This document shows positions 9,255-19,280 of a stretch of DNA of 64,000 bases, piece after piece. Numbering within the stretch: the first letter of the stretch is position 1; each line of letters opens with the position of its first letter. The notes under the pieces are model-generated. The model worked only from the letters and a program-made list of their open reading frames with translations, was not told the DNA's origin and did no database searches. The DNA lies in the NCBI RefSeq assembly GCF_003058325.1, contig NZ_CP028843.1, positions 22,501 through 86,500 of the forward strand, read 5' to 3'. This stretch comes from Methylobacterium currus. GTDB taxonomy: Bacteria; Pseudomonadota; Alphaproteobacteria; Rhizobiales; Beijerinckiaceae. The translations under genes and the position numbers were made by a program.

Positions 9255-10175
9255 ATGCTTCTGAGCGCCCGCATCGACGCGCCGCCGCCACCGCGGCGCC
9301 AGCCGGCCCTCGGGTCGGTGCTCGCCGCCCTCGCGGCGGCCGCCGCCGCGACCGCCGGCGTGATCGCGGCGATCCCCGGGGATCCATGGGCCGCCGCCCG
9401 GCGGATCTTCGCCGAGGCCCTGCGCGGGGTCGACATCGCGGCGGTGGCCTGGCCCGACGGAGAACGGCCGGAACTCCGCGTGCCCGGAGCCGCCTTCGTC
9501 CTCGCCCTCTCCCCGCTCGAAGGCGCAGACGACCTTGAGGGCGGGATGCCGGCCGGAACGCTCTTCTCCGTGAGGCCTGCCGGATCGGATCCGGAGGCCG
9601 CCTTCCTGGCTCCCGGCCGGACGCAAGCCGCGGCGGGCTTCGTCGTCTACGGGCCGCGCACCCTCCTGACCCTGACCGACGGCACGGCCACCACGACGCG
9701 GATCCTCGATCCGCAGAGCGGGACCTTCCGGCCTCCGGCGGCGCTCCGCGTGCCGCCGGCACCCCAAGGCGGCGACGGATCGTGGGGCGGGGAGGCGGCC
9801 CGGGCCGGCTTTTCCCCTCTTTGCGCCGCCCGTCCCTCCGCGCCCCCTCCTGGGGCCGCTCCTCCTTGTGCCTCCCTTGCGGCCGGCGCCCAGCGGGTGC
9901 TGACCCGCGGCGGCCTGCACCTGCGCCCGGATGCAGGGATCCGGCTCGTCCACGAGGCGGCGCCGATCGCGCTGGCGATCGAGGCCGCCGGCGGGGCCGC
10001 GACGGACGGGCGCGGACGCGCGATCCTCGACATCGCCGCGGCCGATCTCGGCCGCCGCACGTCCCTCGCCGTCGGGCCGGCCCGGGAGGTGGCGGATCTC
10101 GCCCGGCGCCTCGAGGCGGACCGCGATGCCGGGGGCTCGCCGCTCTTCGCTCCCCGCGGATTGCTGCGGGCCTGA
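9255..10175 (+). CDS. Degenerate class I fructose-1,6-bisphosphatase-like protein
   Basis: This 306-residue protein follows the class I FBPase order in several blocks: PAGTLFSV, GFVVYGPRTLLTLT, LDPQSGTF, and the C-terminal stretch VHEAAPIALAIEAAGGAATDG. The catalytic signature is lost. The metal-binding DPLDGSSN is SPLEGADD here, and the upstream Ser-Glu-Glu region reads WPDGERPE. The N terminus is shorter than usual, and a Pro/Ala-rich insert (about residues 180-210) replaces part of the fold. Phosphatase activity is therefore unlikely. The stop lies six bases before phosphoribulokinase, matching the cbbF-cbbP order of Calvin operons. It may be a decaying gene or a retained sugar-phosphate-binding protein. 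A second ATG at 9231 is possible. Confidence 0.75.
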   Translation: MLLSARIDAPPPPRRQPALGSVLAALAAAAAATAGVIAAIPGDPWAAARRIFAEALRGVDIAAVAWPDGERPELRVPGAAFVLALSPLEGADDLEGGMPAGTLFSVRPAGSDPEAAFLAPGRTQAAAGFVVYGPRTLLTLTDGTATTTRILDPQSGTFRPPAALRVPPAPQGGDGSWGGEAARAGFSPLCAARPSAPPPGAAPPCASLAAGAQRVLTRGGLHLRPDAGIRLVHEAAPIALAIEAAGGAATDGRGRAILDIAAADLGRRTSLAVGPAREVADLARRLEADRDAGGSPLFAPRGLLRA

Positions 10176-10181
10176 CCGGCG

Positions 10182-11042
10182 GTGTCGGCCCTCCATCCCA
10201 TCGTGTCGGTCACCGGGTCGTCGGGCTCCGGCACCACCTCGGTGCGCAACACCTTCGAGCAGATCTTTCGCCGCGAGGGCGTGGAGGCGGTGTTCATCGA
10301 GGGCGACGCCTTCCACGCCCTCGACCGGGCGGCGATGCGCGAGGCGGAGGCACGCGAGCCGACCTTGAGCCATTTCGGCGAGCGGGCGAACCTGCTCACC
10401 GAGCTGGAGGCGGTGTTCCGCGACTACGCCGCCTCGGGGCGCGGCCGCACCCGGCACTACGTGCACGATGCCGAGGATGCCGCGCGCTTCCAGGCCGAGC
10501 CCGGCACCTTCACGCCCTGGGAGGATTTTCCCGAGGGCTCGGACCTCCTGTTCTACGAAGGCCTGCACGGGGCGCTCACGACCGAGCGGATCGACGTCGC
10601 CGGGCTGGCCGACCTCAAGATCGGCGTGGTGCCGGTGATCAACCTGGAATGGATCCAGAAGCTCCACCGCGACAAGGCCGCCCGCGGCTACTCGACCGAG
10701 GCGGTGACCGACGTGATCCTGCGGCGGATGCCCGACTACGTCACAACCATCTGCCCGCAATTCACCAACACGGACATCAACTTCCAACGCATCCCGACGG
10801 TCGACACCTCGAACCCGTTCGTCGCCCGCTGGATCCCGACCGCCGACGAATCGATGGTGGTGATCCGCTTCCGCGACCCGAAGGGCATCGATTTCCCCTA
10901 CCTGATCTCGATGATCGCCGGCAGCTTCATGTCGCGGGCGAACTCGGTGGTGATCCCAGGCGGGAAGCTCGACCTCGCGATGCAGCTGATCCTGACCCCG
11001 ATGATCCTGCGCCTGGTCGAGCGCCGTCGCCGCCTGCTTTAG
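10182..11042 (+). CDS. cbbP: Phosphoribulokinase
   Basis: The 286-residue protein converts ribulose 5-phosphate and ATP to ribulose 1,5-bisphosphate. The P-loop region is GSSGSGTTSV (residues about 11-20), followed by EGDAFH, GRTRHYVHD, LLFYEGLHG, VINLEWIQK and PADESM-type C-terminal blocks. It matches the octameric proteobacterial CbbP along its whole length and looks fully functional. It starts with GTG. No RuBisCO gene is in the window. In Methylobacterium extorquens phosphoribulokinase is known to be required for methylotrophy because its product signals to QscR, so a signalling role beside the LysR gene is plausible here. Confidence 0.95.
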   Translation: MSALHPIVSVTGSSGSGTTSVRNTFEQIFRREGVEAVFIEGDAFHALDRAAMREAEAREPTLSHFGERANLLTELEAVFRDYAASGRGRTRHYVHDAEDAARFQAEPGTFTPWEDFPEGSDLLFYEGLHGALTTERIDVAGLADLKIGVVPVINLEWIQKLHRDKAARGYSTEAVTDVILRRMPDYVTTICPQFTNTDINFQRIPTVDTSNPFVARWIPTADESMVVIRFRDPKGIDFPYLISMIAGSFMSRANSVVIPGGKLDLAMQLILTPMILRLVERRRRLL

Positions 11043-11145
11043 GGGGACGTTCAGCGGGCTCGGCTTGTGCTCGGGGCAGGATGGCGTAAGAGTTCGGCCA
11101 TCCGGCGTGCCTTAAGGGGAAGGCACCCAGGGGGGAAGGCACCCC

Positions 11146-12369
11146 GTGTTGCGAGAGTCCCGGTGGATGGCGAGTGACGGGTCGATCCGCGAGGCGCACG
11201 AGGCCGCGAGCGGCCGGGCGGAGCTGCCGTACCGGCTGCGGCAGCAGACGCTGATGGGCGCCTTCGCCCGGATGGCGTTGCAGACCCGCGACCTCGACGC
11301 GCTGCTGGCGCGCGCCAGCGAACTCTGCGCCGAAGCCTTGGGCGCCGCCTGCTGCCAGGTTCTGGAATACCGCGCCAGCGATCACGCCTTCGTGATCCGG
11401 GCCTGCACCGGCCTCGGGGATGACCGCGTCGGGACGGATTTCGCGGCGGGGGACGAGGCGACCCCGGCGTCCTACGCCTACCGCACCGGTGCCGGCGTGC
11501 TCGCCAACGGGATCCAGCCCGGGGCCGAACACGATGGCGCGCGCTTCCACCTTCCGGAGGCCCTGGCGCCTGCCGGATTCTGCCACGCGGTCAACGTGCC
11601 GATCGCCCTCGGCGACGAGAGCCGGCGCGCCTACGGCGTGCTGGAGGCCTGGGGCACCGGGGGCCATGGCTTCGACAGGGCGGACCAGGAATTTCTCGCC
11701 GGCTTCGCCGGGCTGATCGGTATCGCGGTCGAGCGCCACCAGGGCGACGCGCGCCTGCGCGACGCCCTCGACCATCAGGTGCAGCTCACCCGGGAGATGA
11801 GCCACCGGGTCAAGAACAGCCTCGGCGTGGTGGCGGGCCTGCTGCGGCTCCAGGCCCGCGACGCCCAGTCCGACGAGGTGCGCCACGCCCTCGAGGATGC
11901 CGGCGCCCGTATCGCCACCGTGGCCGAGGTGCACGACCACCTCTGGCGCGGCATCCATCAGCTCGGCATGGTCGAGCTGGCGGATTTCCTGCGCGAGCTG
12001 GTGGCGAAGCTCCAGGAGGAGGCGCCGGGCCACGCCCTCGCCTGCGAGGCCGACGCGAAGGTGATCAGCGCCGACCAGGCGATCCCGATCGGCCTCGTGG
12101 TCAACGAGCTGGTGACCAACGCGGTCAAGCACGCCTATCCGCAGGGCACCGGCCCGGTGCGGGTCAGCCTCTCGGTGCGCGAGAAGGGCCTGCGCCTCAC
12201 GGTCCGCGACGACGGCGTCGGCCTGCCGCCGGGCTTCGACGTGTCGATGCGCCAGCGCTCGCTCGGCCTCAAGATCATCGCCAGCCTGATCCGCCAGCTC
12301 GACGGGCGCCTCAGCACGGCGTCGGACGGGCCGGGAGCGCATTTCGTGCTGGATATTCCGCTGGGGTGA
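11146..12369 (+). CDS. GAF-domain sensor histidine kinase of the HisKA_2/HWE class
   Basis: This soluble kinase has 407 residues. An N-terminal GAF domain (about 30-195) is followed by the HisKA_2 dimerisation helix with phospho-His in MSHRVKNSLGV (about residue 223) and an HATPase domain. The ATPase domain has the N box VNELVTNAVKHAYP, DDGVGLP as G1, and SLGLKIIASL as G2. Kinases of this class often feed the general stress response through PhyR-type regulators in alphaproteobacteria. The GTG at 11146 is preferred because a strong Shine-Dalgarno GGGGGAAGG lies at 11131-11139. No regulator is adjacent. Confidence 0.88.
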   Translation: MLRESRWMASDGSIREAHEAASGRAELPYRLRQQTLMGAFARMALQTRDLDALLARASELCAEALGAACCQVLEYRASDHAFVIRACTGLGDDRVGTDFAAGDEATPASYAYRTGAGVLANGIQPGAEHDGARFHLPEALAPAGFCHAVNVPIALGDESRRAYGVLEAWGTGGHGFDRADQEFLAGFAGLIGIAVERHQGDARLRDALDHQVQLTREMSHRVKNSLGVVAGLLRLQARDAQSDEVRHALEDAGARIATVAEVHDHLWRGIHQLGMVELADFLRELVAKLQEEAPGHALACEADAKVISADQAIPIGLVVNELVTNAVKHAYPQGTGPVRVSLSVREKGLRLTVRDDGVGLPPGFDVSMRQRSLGLKIIASLIRQLDGRLSTASDGPGAHFVLDIPLG

Positions 12370-12451
12370 CGGTCCAGTACCCCGGGTGAGCATCGATCCC
12401 CACGCTGAACGACGGGGGACGACGATTCTGGATCACCTCTCGTGAGCCGCC

Positions 12452-12471
12452 CCTTTCCGGGCCCGGAAAGG
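12452..12471. terminator. Perfect 20-bp palindrome between two convergent kinase genes
   Basis: CCTTTCCGGG is followed immediately by its reverse complement. The palindrome lies between the ends of the two convergent histidine kinase genes and is a natural bidirectional terminator, though no U-run follows. Confidence 0.5.
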
Positions 12472-12532
12472 CGAGACCTGCGATGGGCGTCGGCTGACGT
12501 GACGGCGACCGTTGCCGAGAGAATTGGCGCTC

Positions 12533-14095
<1,563 letters not shown>

Positions 14096-14410
14096 CGCGC
14101 ATCGCCCGACGAACCGGATCCCGGTTCGCCGTAGACAATGCCGTTGAACCAACGACTTGGAGCCGTGTCCGATGGCAACGCGATCGGACAGGCCCCCAGA
14201 CCGTCGGCCGGTCCGGGAGAGGCTGACCGAACTTCGTTAAGGTCCTCCTGCCGGAACCCCACGAATGCGACGCATCGCATCGTCCCGCCCTGCCGCAGGG
14301 GCACGCGCGGGCGGGTGCGCTGGCGCACAGCGGCTCCGCTTGCGAGAGGTCAGGAGCAGCCGCACACAGGAAGCTCTGGAACCATTCCAGCCTCTCGTCG
14401 GAAGCGCACG
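14096..14410. other. Divergent intergenic region with a dyad next to the kinase start
   Basis: No gene is seen. A perfect 8-bp dyad, CGAACCGG-ATC-CCGGTTCG (14110-14128), lies 15 bases upstream of the kinase start and is a possible operator. The right part must hold the promoter of the molybdenum-hydroxylase operon. Confidence 0.45.
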
Positions 14411-14866
14411 ATGACGAAGCTCACCCTCAACGGCCGGACCTACGAGGTCGACGCCGATCCCGAGATGCCGCTCCTCTGGGCGATCCGCGACCACCTCAAC
14501 CTCACCGGCACGAAATACGGCTGCGGCATCGCGCAATGCGGCGCCTGCACGGTCCATCTCGACGGGCAGCCGGTGCGCTCGTGCCAGACCCGCCTCGGCG
14601 ATGTCGGCGAGGCCAAGATCACCACCATCGAGGGCATCTCCGGCCCGGTGGCGGAGGCGGTCCGGACGGCGTGGCGCAGCCTCGACGTGGTGCAGTGCGG
14701 CTACTGCCAGTCCGGCCAGATGATGTCGGCGATCGGCCTCCTGTCCGAGAACAAGACGCCGAGCGACGCCGACATCGACGCCGCCATGGACGGCAATGTC
14801 TGCCGCTGCGGCACCTACCAGCGCATCCGCGCGGCGATCCACGACGCCGCCCGCTCCCTCGCCTGA
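14411..14866 (+). CDS. [2Fe-2S] subunit of a two-subunit molybdenum hydroxylase (IorA-like)
   Basis: This 151-residue protein has an N-terminal plant-type [2Fe-2S] domain with the pattern CGIAQCGACTVHLDG and a fourth Cys in RSCQTR. A C-terminal [2Fe-2S] domain follows, with CGYCQSGQ and CRCGTYQRIR. All eight cluster ligands are present. It passes electrons from the molybdopterin subunit encoded 13 bases downstream. No FAD subunit gene accompanies the pair. That fits the isoquinoline 1-oxidoreductase or periplasmic aldehyde oxidoreductase type, which hands electrons to a cytochrome. Confidence 0.92.
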   Translation: MTKLTLNGRTYEVDADPEMPLLWAIRDHLNLTGTKYGCGIAQCGACTVHLDGQPVRSCQTRLGDVGEAKITTIEGISGPVAEAVRTAWRSLDVVQCGYCQSGQMMSAIGLLSENKTPSDADIDAAMDGNVCRCGTYQRIRAAIHDAARSLA

Positions 14867-14879
14867 CCGGGACGCCGCC

Positions 14880-17084
14880 ATGCTGAACCGCAGCCTCAAG
14901 ACCCGGAACGACGCCGTTCCCTCCCGCCGCGCCTTCCTGCGCGGCACCGCCGCCGCTGGCGGCGCCCTGGTGATCGGGCTCCACCTCGACCCGAAGGGCG
15001 CGCGCGCCAATAGCGGCCCCGACCTGTCGAAGGCCCCGGCGAAGCCCAATGCCTTCGTGCGCATCGCCGCCGACGACACCGTGACGGTGGTGATCAAGCA
15101 CCTCGACATGGGCCAGGGCAACACCACGGGCCTCGCCACCATCGTGGCGGAGGAGCTCGACGCCGACTGGGCGCAGATGCGCGCCGTCTTCGCCCCGGCC
15201 GATGCCAGCCTCTACAACAACCTCGCCTTCGGGCCGATCCAGGGCACCGGCGGCTCGACCGCGGTGGCGAATTCCTGGATCCAGCTGCGCAAGGCCGGTG
15301 CCGCCGCCCGCGCGATGCTGATCGCGGCGGCGGCAGGGGAGTGGAAGGTTCCGGCCGCCGAGATCACCATCGAGAAGGGCGTGCTGCGCCATGCCGGCGG
15401 CAAGGAGGCGCGGTTCGGCGCCTTCGCCGCCAAGGCAGCCGTGCAGCCGATCCCCGAGAACCCGGTGCTGAAGGACCCCTCGGCCTTCCGGCTGATCGGC
15501 ACCAAGCTGCCGCGGCTCGATTCGAAGTCGAAGACCGACGGCAGCGCGCAATACGCCCTCGACGTGCGCCGGCCGGGCCAGCTCACGGCGCTCGTCGCCC
15601 GCGCGCCGCGCTTCGGCGCGACGCTGAAATCGGTGGACGACACCGCCGCCAAGGCGGTGCCGGGCGTGGTCCAGGTGGTGCGGATCCCGAGCGGCGTCGC
15701 GGTGGTGGCGAAGGACACCTGGTCGGCGATGAAGGGCCGCGAGGCCCTGAAGCTGACCTGGGACGATGCCGGCGCCGAGCGCCAGTCGACGGAATCGCAA
15801 CAGGCCGCCTACAAGGCGATGGCCGACAAGCCCGGCCTCGTCGCCTCGAAGCGGGGTGATGCGGCGGGCGCCATCAAGGGCGCCGCCAAGGTGCTGGAGG
15901 CGGAGTTCAGCTTCCCCTACCTGGCGCATGCCCCGATGGAGCCGCTCAACGCCACGATCGAGCGCGCGGCCGACGGTGCCTACGACATCTATGCCGGCTC
16001 GCAGTTCCAGACCATCGAGCAGGCGGTGGCCGCCGGAATCCTCGGCACCACCGCCGACAAGATCCGCATCACCACCCTGTGGGCGGGCGGCTCGTTCGGC
16101 CGGCGCGCCACGGCCTCGGCCGACTACATCGCGGAGGCCGCCGCGATCCTGAAGGCCACCGGCGAGAAGGCCCCGATCCATCTCGTCTGGACCCGCGAGG
16201 ACGACATCACCGGCGGCTATTACCGCCCCGCCGCCTATCACCGCATCCGCGCCGGCCTCGACGCCAAGGGGGCGATCACGGGCTGGGAACACCGCATCGT
16301 CGGCAAGTCGATCATCATCGGCACCGCCCTCGAGGCGATGATGGTGAAGGACGGGGTCGACGCCACCACCGTCGAGGGCGCGTCCGACACGCCCTACGCC
16401 CTGCCGGCCTACCGGTTCGAGGTCCACAATGCCCGCGAGGGCGTGCCGGTCCTGTGGTGGCGCTCGGTCGGGCACTCGCACACCGCGCAGGCGATGGAGG
16501 TGTTCGTCGACGAGCTGGCCCATGCGGCGGGCCAGGACCCGGTGGCCTACCGGCTCGGCCTCCTCAGCCAAGCGCCGCGGCTCTCCGCCGCGCTGACGCT
16601 CGCCGCCGAGAAGGCGGGCTGGAGCGCCCGCGAGCAGAAGCCGGGACGGGGCTACGGCGTCGCCGCGCACGAGTCCTTCGGCTCCTACGTGGCGATGGTG
16701 GCCGACGTGACGGCGGAGGCCGGCAAGGTGAAGGTCAACCGCATCGTGGCGGCGGTGGATGTCGGCGTGGCGGTGAATCCGGACATCATCCGGGCTCAGG
16801 TCGAGGGCGCGGTCGGATTCGCGCTCTCGGCGGTCCTGCGCAACAGGATCACCTTCAAGGACGGCGAGGTGCAGGAGAAGAACTTCGACGCCTACGAGCC
16901 GACCCGCATGAGCGAGATGCCGAAGGTCGAGGTCCATATCGTGCCCTCGGCCGCCGCCCCCACCGGCATCGGCGAGCCCGGCGTGCCGGTGCTGGCGCCG
17001 GCGATCTCGAACGCGGTCTTCGCCGCCACCGGGCAGCGCCTGCGCTCACTCCCCCTCGACCTCACGGCGCTCCGCGGCGTGTGA
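14880..17084 (+). CDS. Molybdopterin-binding hydroxylase subunit, Tat-exported (IorB-like)
   Basis: The subunit has 734 residues. A twin-arginine signal, SRRAFLRG followed by a hydrophobic stretch, lies near residues 15-45 and sends the folded enzyme to the periplasm. The xanthine-dehydrogenase-family large subunit follows, with [27 protein letters not shown], the cofactor-binding loop GGSFGRRA, and the active-site Glu in [12 protein letters not shown] near the C terminus. It hydroxylates N-heterocycles or aldehydes; the substrate cannot be told from sequence. It forms an operon with the iron-sulfur gene upstream. A rho-independent terminator follows at 17157. Confidence 0.92.
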   Translation: MLNRSLKTRNDAVPSRRAFLRGTAAAGGALVIGLHLDPKGARANSGPDLSKAPAKPNAFVRIAADDTVTVVIKHLDMGQGNTTGLATIVAEELDADWAQMRAVFAPADASLYNNLAFGPIQGTGGSTAVANSWIQLRKAGAAARAMLIAAAAGEWKVPAAEITIEKGVLRHAGGKEARFGAFAAKAAVQPIPENPVLKDPSAFRLIGTKLPRLDSKSKTDGSAQYALDVRRPGQLTALVARAPRFGATLKSVDDTAAKAVPGVVQVVRIPSGVAVVAKDTWSAMKGREALKLTWDDAGAERQSTESQQAAYKAMADKPGLVASKRGDAAGAIKGAAKVLEAEFSFPYLAHAPMEPLNATIERAADGAYDIYAGSQFQTIEQAVAAGILGTTADKIRITTLWAGGSFGRRATASADYIAEAAAILKATGEKAPIHLVWTREDDITGGYYRPAAYHRIRAGLDAKGAITGWEHRIVGKSIIIGTALEAMMVKDGVDATTVEGASDTPYALPAYRFEVHNAREGVPVLWWRSVGHSHTAQAMEVFVDELAHAAGQDPVAYRLGLLSQAPRLSAALTLAAEKAGWSAREQKPGRGYGVAAHESFGSYVAMVADVTAEAGKVKVNRIVAAVDVGVAVNPDIIRAQVEGAVGFALSAVLRNRITFKDGEVQEKNFDAYEPTRMSEMPKVEVHIVPSAAAPTGIGEPGVPVLAPAISNAVFAATGQRLRSLPLDLTALRGV

Positions 17085-17115
17085 TCGCGCACCACACCCT
17101 TAACCCCTGCCCTAT

Positions 17116-17811
17116 ATGAAGGGCATGACTTCCAGTTTTGGACCCGAGACGACTTCAGGGTGCGGCGAGAGCCGCACCCTTTTTTCTTCCAAGCCGGACT
17201 TCGCCGCGACGGCGGAGCGGGTGCGCGCCTGCCGACTCTGCCGCGAGGCGCCCCGCCATGGCCCTCCCCTGCCGGTCGCGCCGCGGCCGATCGTCCAGGG
17301 CACGTCCCGCGCGCGGATCTGCATCGCCAGCCAGGCGCCGGGCAACCGGGCCTTCCACAGCGGGGTGCCGTTCCAGGACCCCTCCGGCAAGCGCCTGCGC
17401 GAGTGGCTCGGCCTCGACGAGCCGGCCTTCTACGACCCCGACCTGATCGCGATCGTGCCGATGGGCGCCTGCTTCCCGGGCCACGACGCCAAGGGCGGGG
17501 ACCTACCGCCGCGGCGCGAATGCGCCGAGACCTGGCGGGCGCCGCTCCTCGCCGGCCTGCCGGACCTCGAGCTGATCCTCCTGATCGGGCAATACGCGCA
17601 GGCCTGGCATCTCGGCCGCCGGCCCGGCGGCCTCACCGGCACGGTGGCGCGCTGGCGCGAGATCTTTTCGGAGCCGCAGCGCCCCCGCCTGCTGCCGCTG
17701 CCCCACCCGTCCTGGCGCAACACGCCGTGGCTCAAGAAACACCCGTGGTTCGAGGCCGAGCTGCTGCCGGTGCTGCGGGCGGAGGTGGCGCGGCTGGCGG
17801 AGCGGGCTTGA
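17116..17811 (+). CDS. Uracil-DNA glycosylase superfamily protein
   Basis: This protein of up to 231 residues has the N-terminal CRLC motif (two cysteines; full clusters in family 4/5 enzymes have four), the active-site-like strand [17 protein letters not shown], and the C-terminal loop LPHPSWRN with a conserved His-Pro-Ser. It belongs to the UDG fold and probably removes damaged or misincorporated bases, although this subgroup is poorly characterised. The N terminus is uncertain. The ATG at 17116 is followed inside the gene by a perfect terminator hairpin (17157-17185). A GTG at 17221 would start after that hairpin but leaves only three residues before the Cys motif. Confidence 0.8.
   Translation: MKGMTSSFGPETTSGCGESRTLFSSKPDFAATAERVRACRLCREAPRHGPPLPVAPRPIVQGTSRARICIASQAPGNRAFHSGVPFQDPSGKRLREWLGLDEPAFYDPDLIAIVPMGACFPGHDAKGGDLPPRRECAETWRAPLLAGLPDLELILLIGQYAQAWHLGRRPGGLTGTVARWREIFSEPQRPRLLPLPHPSWRNTPWLKKHPWFEAELLPVLRAEVARLAERA
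17157..17185 (+). terminator. Rho-independent terminator after the molybdenum-hydroxylase operon
   Basis: The 10-bp perfect stem AGGGTGCGGC/GCCGCACCCT with a GAGA loop is followed by a run of six T. It is a textbook intrinsic terminator about 75 bases after the hydroxylase gene. It falls inside the 5' end of the glycosylase-like reading frame if that gene begins at 17116. Confidence 0.85.
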
Positions 17812-17870
17812 TTCCGGAACGCGGTCCCGTGATGGGGTTGCGTACGCGTTTCGACTGTACCGGAGGTCCC

Positions 17871-18581
17871 GTGCCCGAGCCCATCAGCCCCCGCGATCGC
17901 CTGATCGTCGCCCTCGACATGGCGAGCACCGACGAGGCCGAGCGCCTGATCGCGCGGATCGGCGACGCCGCGAGCTTCTACAAGATCGGCTACCGCCTCG
18001 GCTATGCCGGCGGCCTCGGGCTCGCCGAGCGGCTGGTGCGCGGCGGCCACAAGGTCTTCCTCGACCTCAAGCTCCACGACATCGGCAACACCGTCGAGGA
18101 GGGGGTGCAGTCGCTCGCCGGGATCGGCGCCACCTTCCTCACCGTCCACGCCTATCCCCAGACCATGCGGGCGGCGGCGAGCGGACGCGACAAGGCGGGG
18201 GGCGGCCTGAAGATTCTGGGCGTCACGGTGCTGACCTCCTACGACGACGCGGATGCGCGCGAGGCCGGCTACGCGCTGCCGGTCGCCGACCTCGTCGCGC
18301 TGCGGGCTGCCGCCGCCAAGGCGATCGGCATCGACGGCATCGTCTGCTCGGCGGCGGAGGCCGCGCAGGTGCGGGCGGTGATCGGGCCCGACCGGCTGAT
18401 CGTGACGCCCGGCATCCGGCCGGCCGGCGCCGCGATCGGCGACCAGAAGCGGGTCGTGACCCCCGCCGAGGCGATGCGCGCCGGCGTCGACCACGTCGTC
18501 GTCGGCCGGCCGATCACCGGCGCCGCCGACCCGCGCGACGTGGCGCGCCGCATCGTCGACGAGATGGCGGCAGCGCTCTAA
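17871..18581 (+). CDS. pyrF: Orotidine 5'-phosphate decarboxylase
   Basis: The 236-residue enzyme converts OMP to UMP, the last step of de novo pyrimidine synthesis. The TIM-barrel blocks are RLIVALDM (residues about 9-16), YKIGYRLGY, the catalytic Lys/Asp cluster [32 protein letters not shown] and VVVGRPIT. The start is uncertain. A GTG at 17871 gives normal family length and has GGAGG four bases upstream. An ATG at 17832 would add 13 residues. It follows the glycosylase gene on the same strand by 59 bases. Confidence 0.95.
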   Translation: MPEPISPRDRLIVALDMASTDEAERLIARIGDAASFYKIGYRLGYAGGLGLAERLVRGGHKVFLDLKLHDIGNTVEEGVQSLAGIGATFLTVHAYPQTMRAAASGRDKAGGGLKILGVTVLTSYDDADAREAGYALPVADLVALRAAAAKAIGIDGIVCSAAEAAQVRAVIGPDRLIVTPGIRPAGAAIGDQKRVVTPAEAMRAGVDHVVVGRPITGAADPRDVARRIVDEMAAAL

Positions 18582-18685
18582 GCAGATTTCGCAAAAGTGG
18601 CAGCCGGTTTTGCGACAAAAATCTGCGACAAAACAAGATTCTAAGCGGACGAGGCGTTGGCTTGCCAACGCAAGTCTGCTTAGAA
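18582..18685. repeat. Two nested palindromes between pyrF and the DUF1330 gene
   Basis: The first unit pairs GCAGATTT (18582) with AAATCTGC (18619) and, inside it, CGCAAAA (18590) with TTTTGCG (18608). The second pairs TTCTAAGC (18639) with GCTTAGAA (18678) and, inside it, GCGTTGG (18654) with CCAACGC (18665). The element is AT-richer than its surroundings and looks like a mobile palindromic repeat. It could also fold in the pyrF 3' end. Confidence 0.7.
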
Positions 18686-18716
18686 CAGCGAAGCTTGGCA
18701 CCAAGGGAGGACCGAA

Positions 18717-19028
18717 ATGGCAAAGGGATACTGGGTCGGCCGCGTCGACGTCTCGAACCCGGAGGCCTACAAGAACTACGTCGCGGCCAACGGCGTCGCC
18801 TTCGCCCGGTTCGGCGGGCGCTTCCTGGTGCGCGGCGGCTCCTTCGAGGCGGTGCTCGGGTCGAGCCGCGCCCGCAACGTGGTCATCGAGTTCCCGAGCT
18901 ACGACCAGGCGCTCGCCTGCTGGAACTCGCCCGAGTACCAGGCCGCCCGCGCCAAGCAGGAGGGCGGCGCCGAGATCGACCTCATCGTGATCGAGGGCTA
19001 CGACGGGCCGCAGCCGGGCGAGGGCTGA
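18717..19028 (+). CDS. DUF1330 domain protein
   Basis: This 103-residue protein fits the DUF1330 ferredoxin-like (dimeric alpha-beta barrel) fold. Typical features are GYWVGRVDVSNPEAYKNYV at the start, FGGRFLVRGG in the middle and the pattern SPEYQAARAKQEGGAEIDLIVIEG at the end. The molecular function of the family is unknown. The start at 18717 has a GGGAGG Shine-Dalgarno about six bases upstream. Confidence 0.9.
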   Translation: MAKGYWVGRVDVSNPEAYKNYVAANGVAFARFGGRFLVRGGSFEAVLGSSRARNVVIEFPSYDQALACWNSPEYQAARAKQEGGAEIDLIVIEGYDGPQPGEG

Positions 19029-19030
19029 TC

Positions 19031-19234
19031 GTGGCGGCGGCCGGATCCTCGGGATGGGGCTGGCGCAGGGTGCTGCGCCTTACCCTCACGGTCGTGCCGC
19101 CGCTCATCGGGGTGGTGCTGATCGGGCAGGCGGTGGTCGCGTCGATCGGCGGCGACATCCGCCGCTGGGAGTTCGCCCTCGGGGCTGCTTGCCTGTGCCT
19201 GACCGTCGCCGGGCGGCTGGTGCCGGAGGAGTGA
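19031..19234 (+). CDS. Small two-segment membrane protein
   Basis: This 67-residue protein starts at GTG, two bases after the DUF1330 stop, so the two genes are probably translationally coupled. It has two hydrophobic segments (residues about 17-37 and 45-60) separated by the charged turn GGDIRRWE. I do not recognise a family. Confidence 0.6.
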   Translation: MAAAGSSGWGWRRVLRLTLTVVPPLIGVVLIGQAVVASIGGDIRRWEFALGAACLCLTVAGRLVPEE

Positions 19235-19280
19235 CGGCTCGTCCAGTCGTAGCTGAGACATGACTGTGTGTGGACGCCTC

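Noticed and set aside
9255..11042. A Calvin-cycle operon
   Set aside because: No RuBisCO gene is in the window and the FBPase-like gene lacks catalytic residues. Phosphoribulokinase alone does not make a CO2-fixing pathway.
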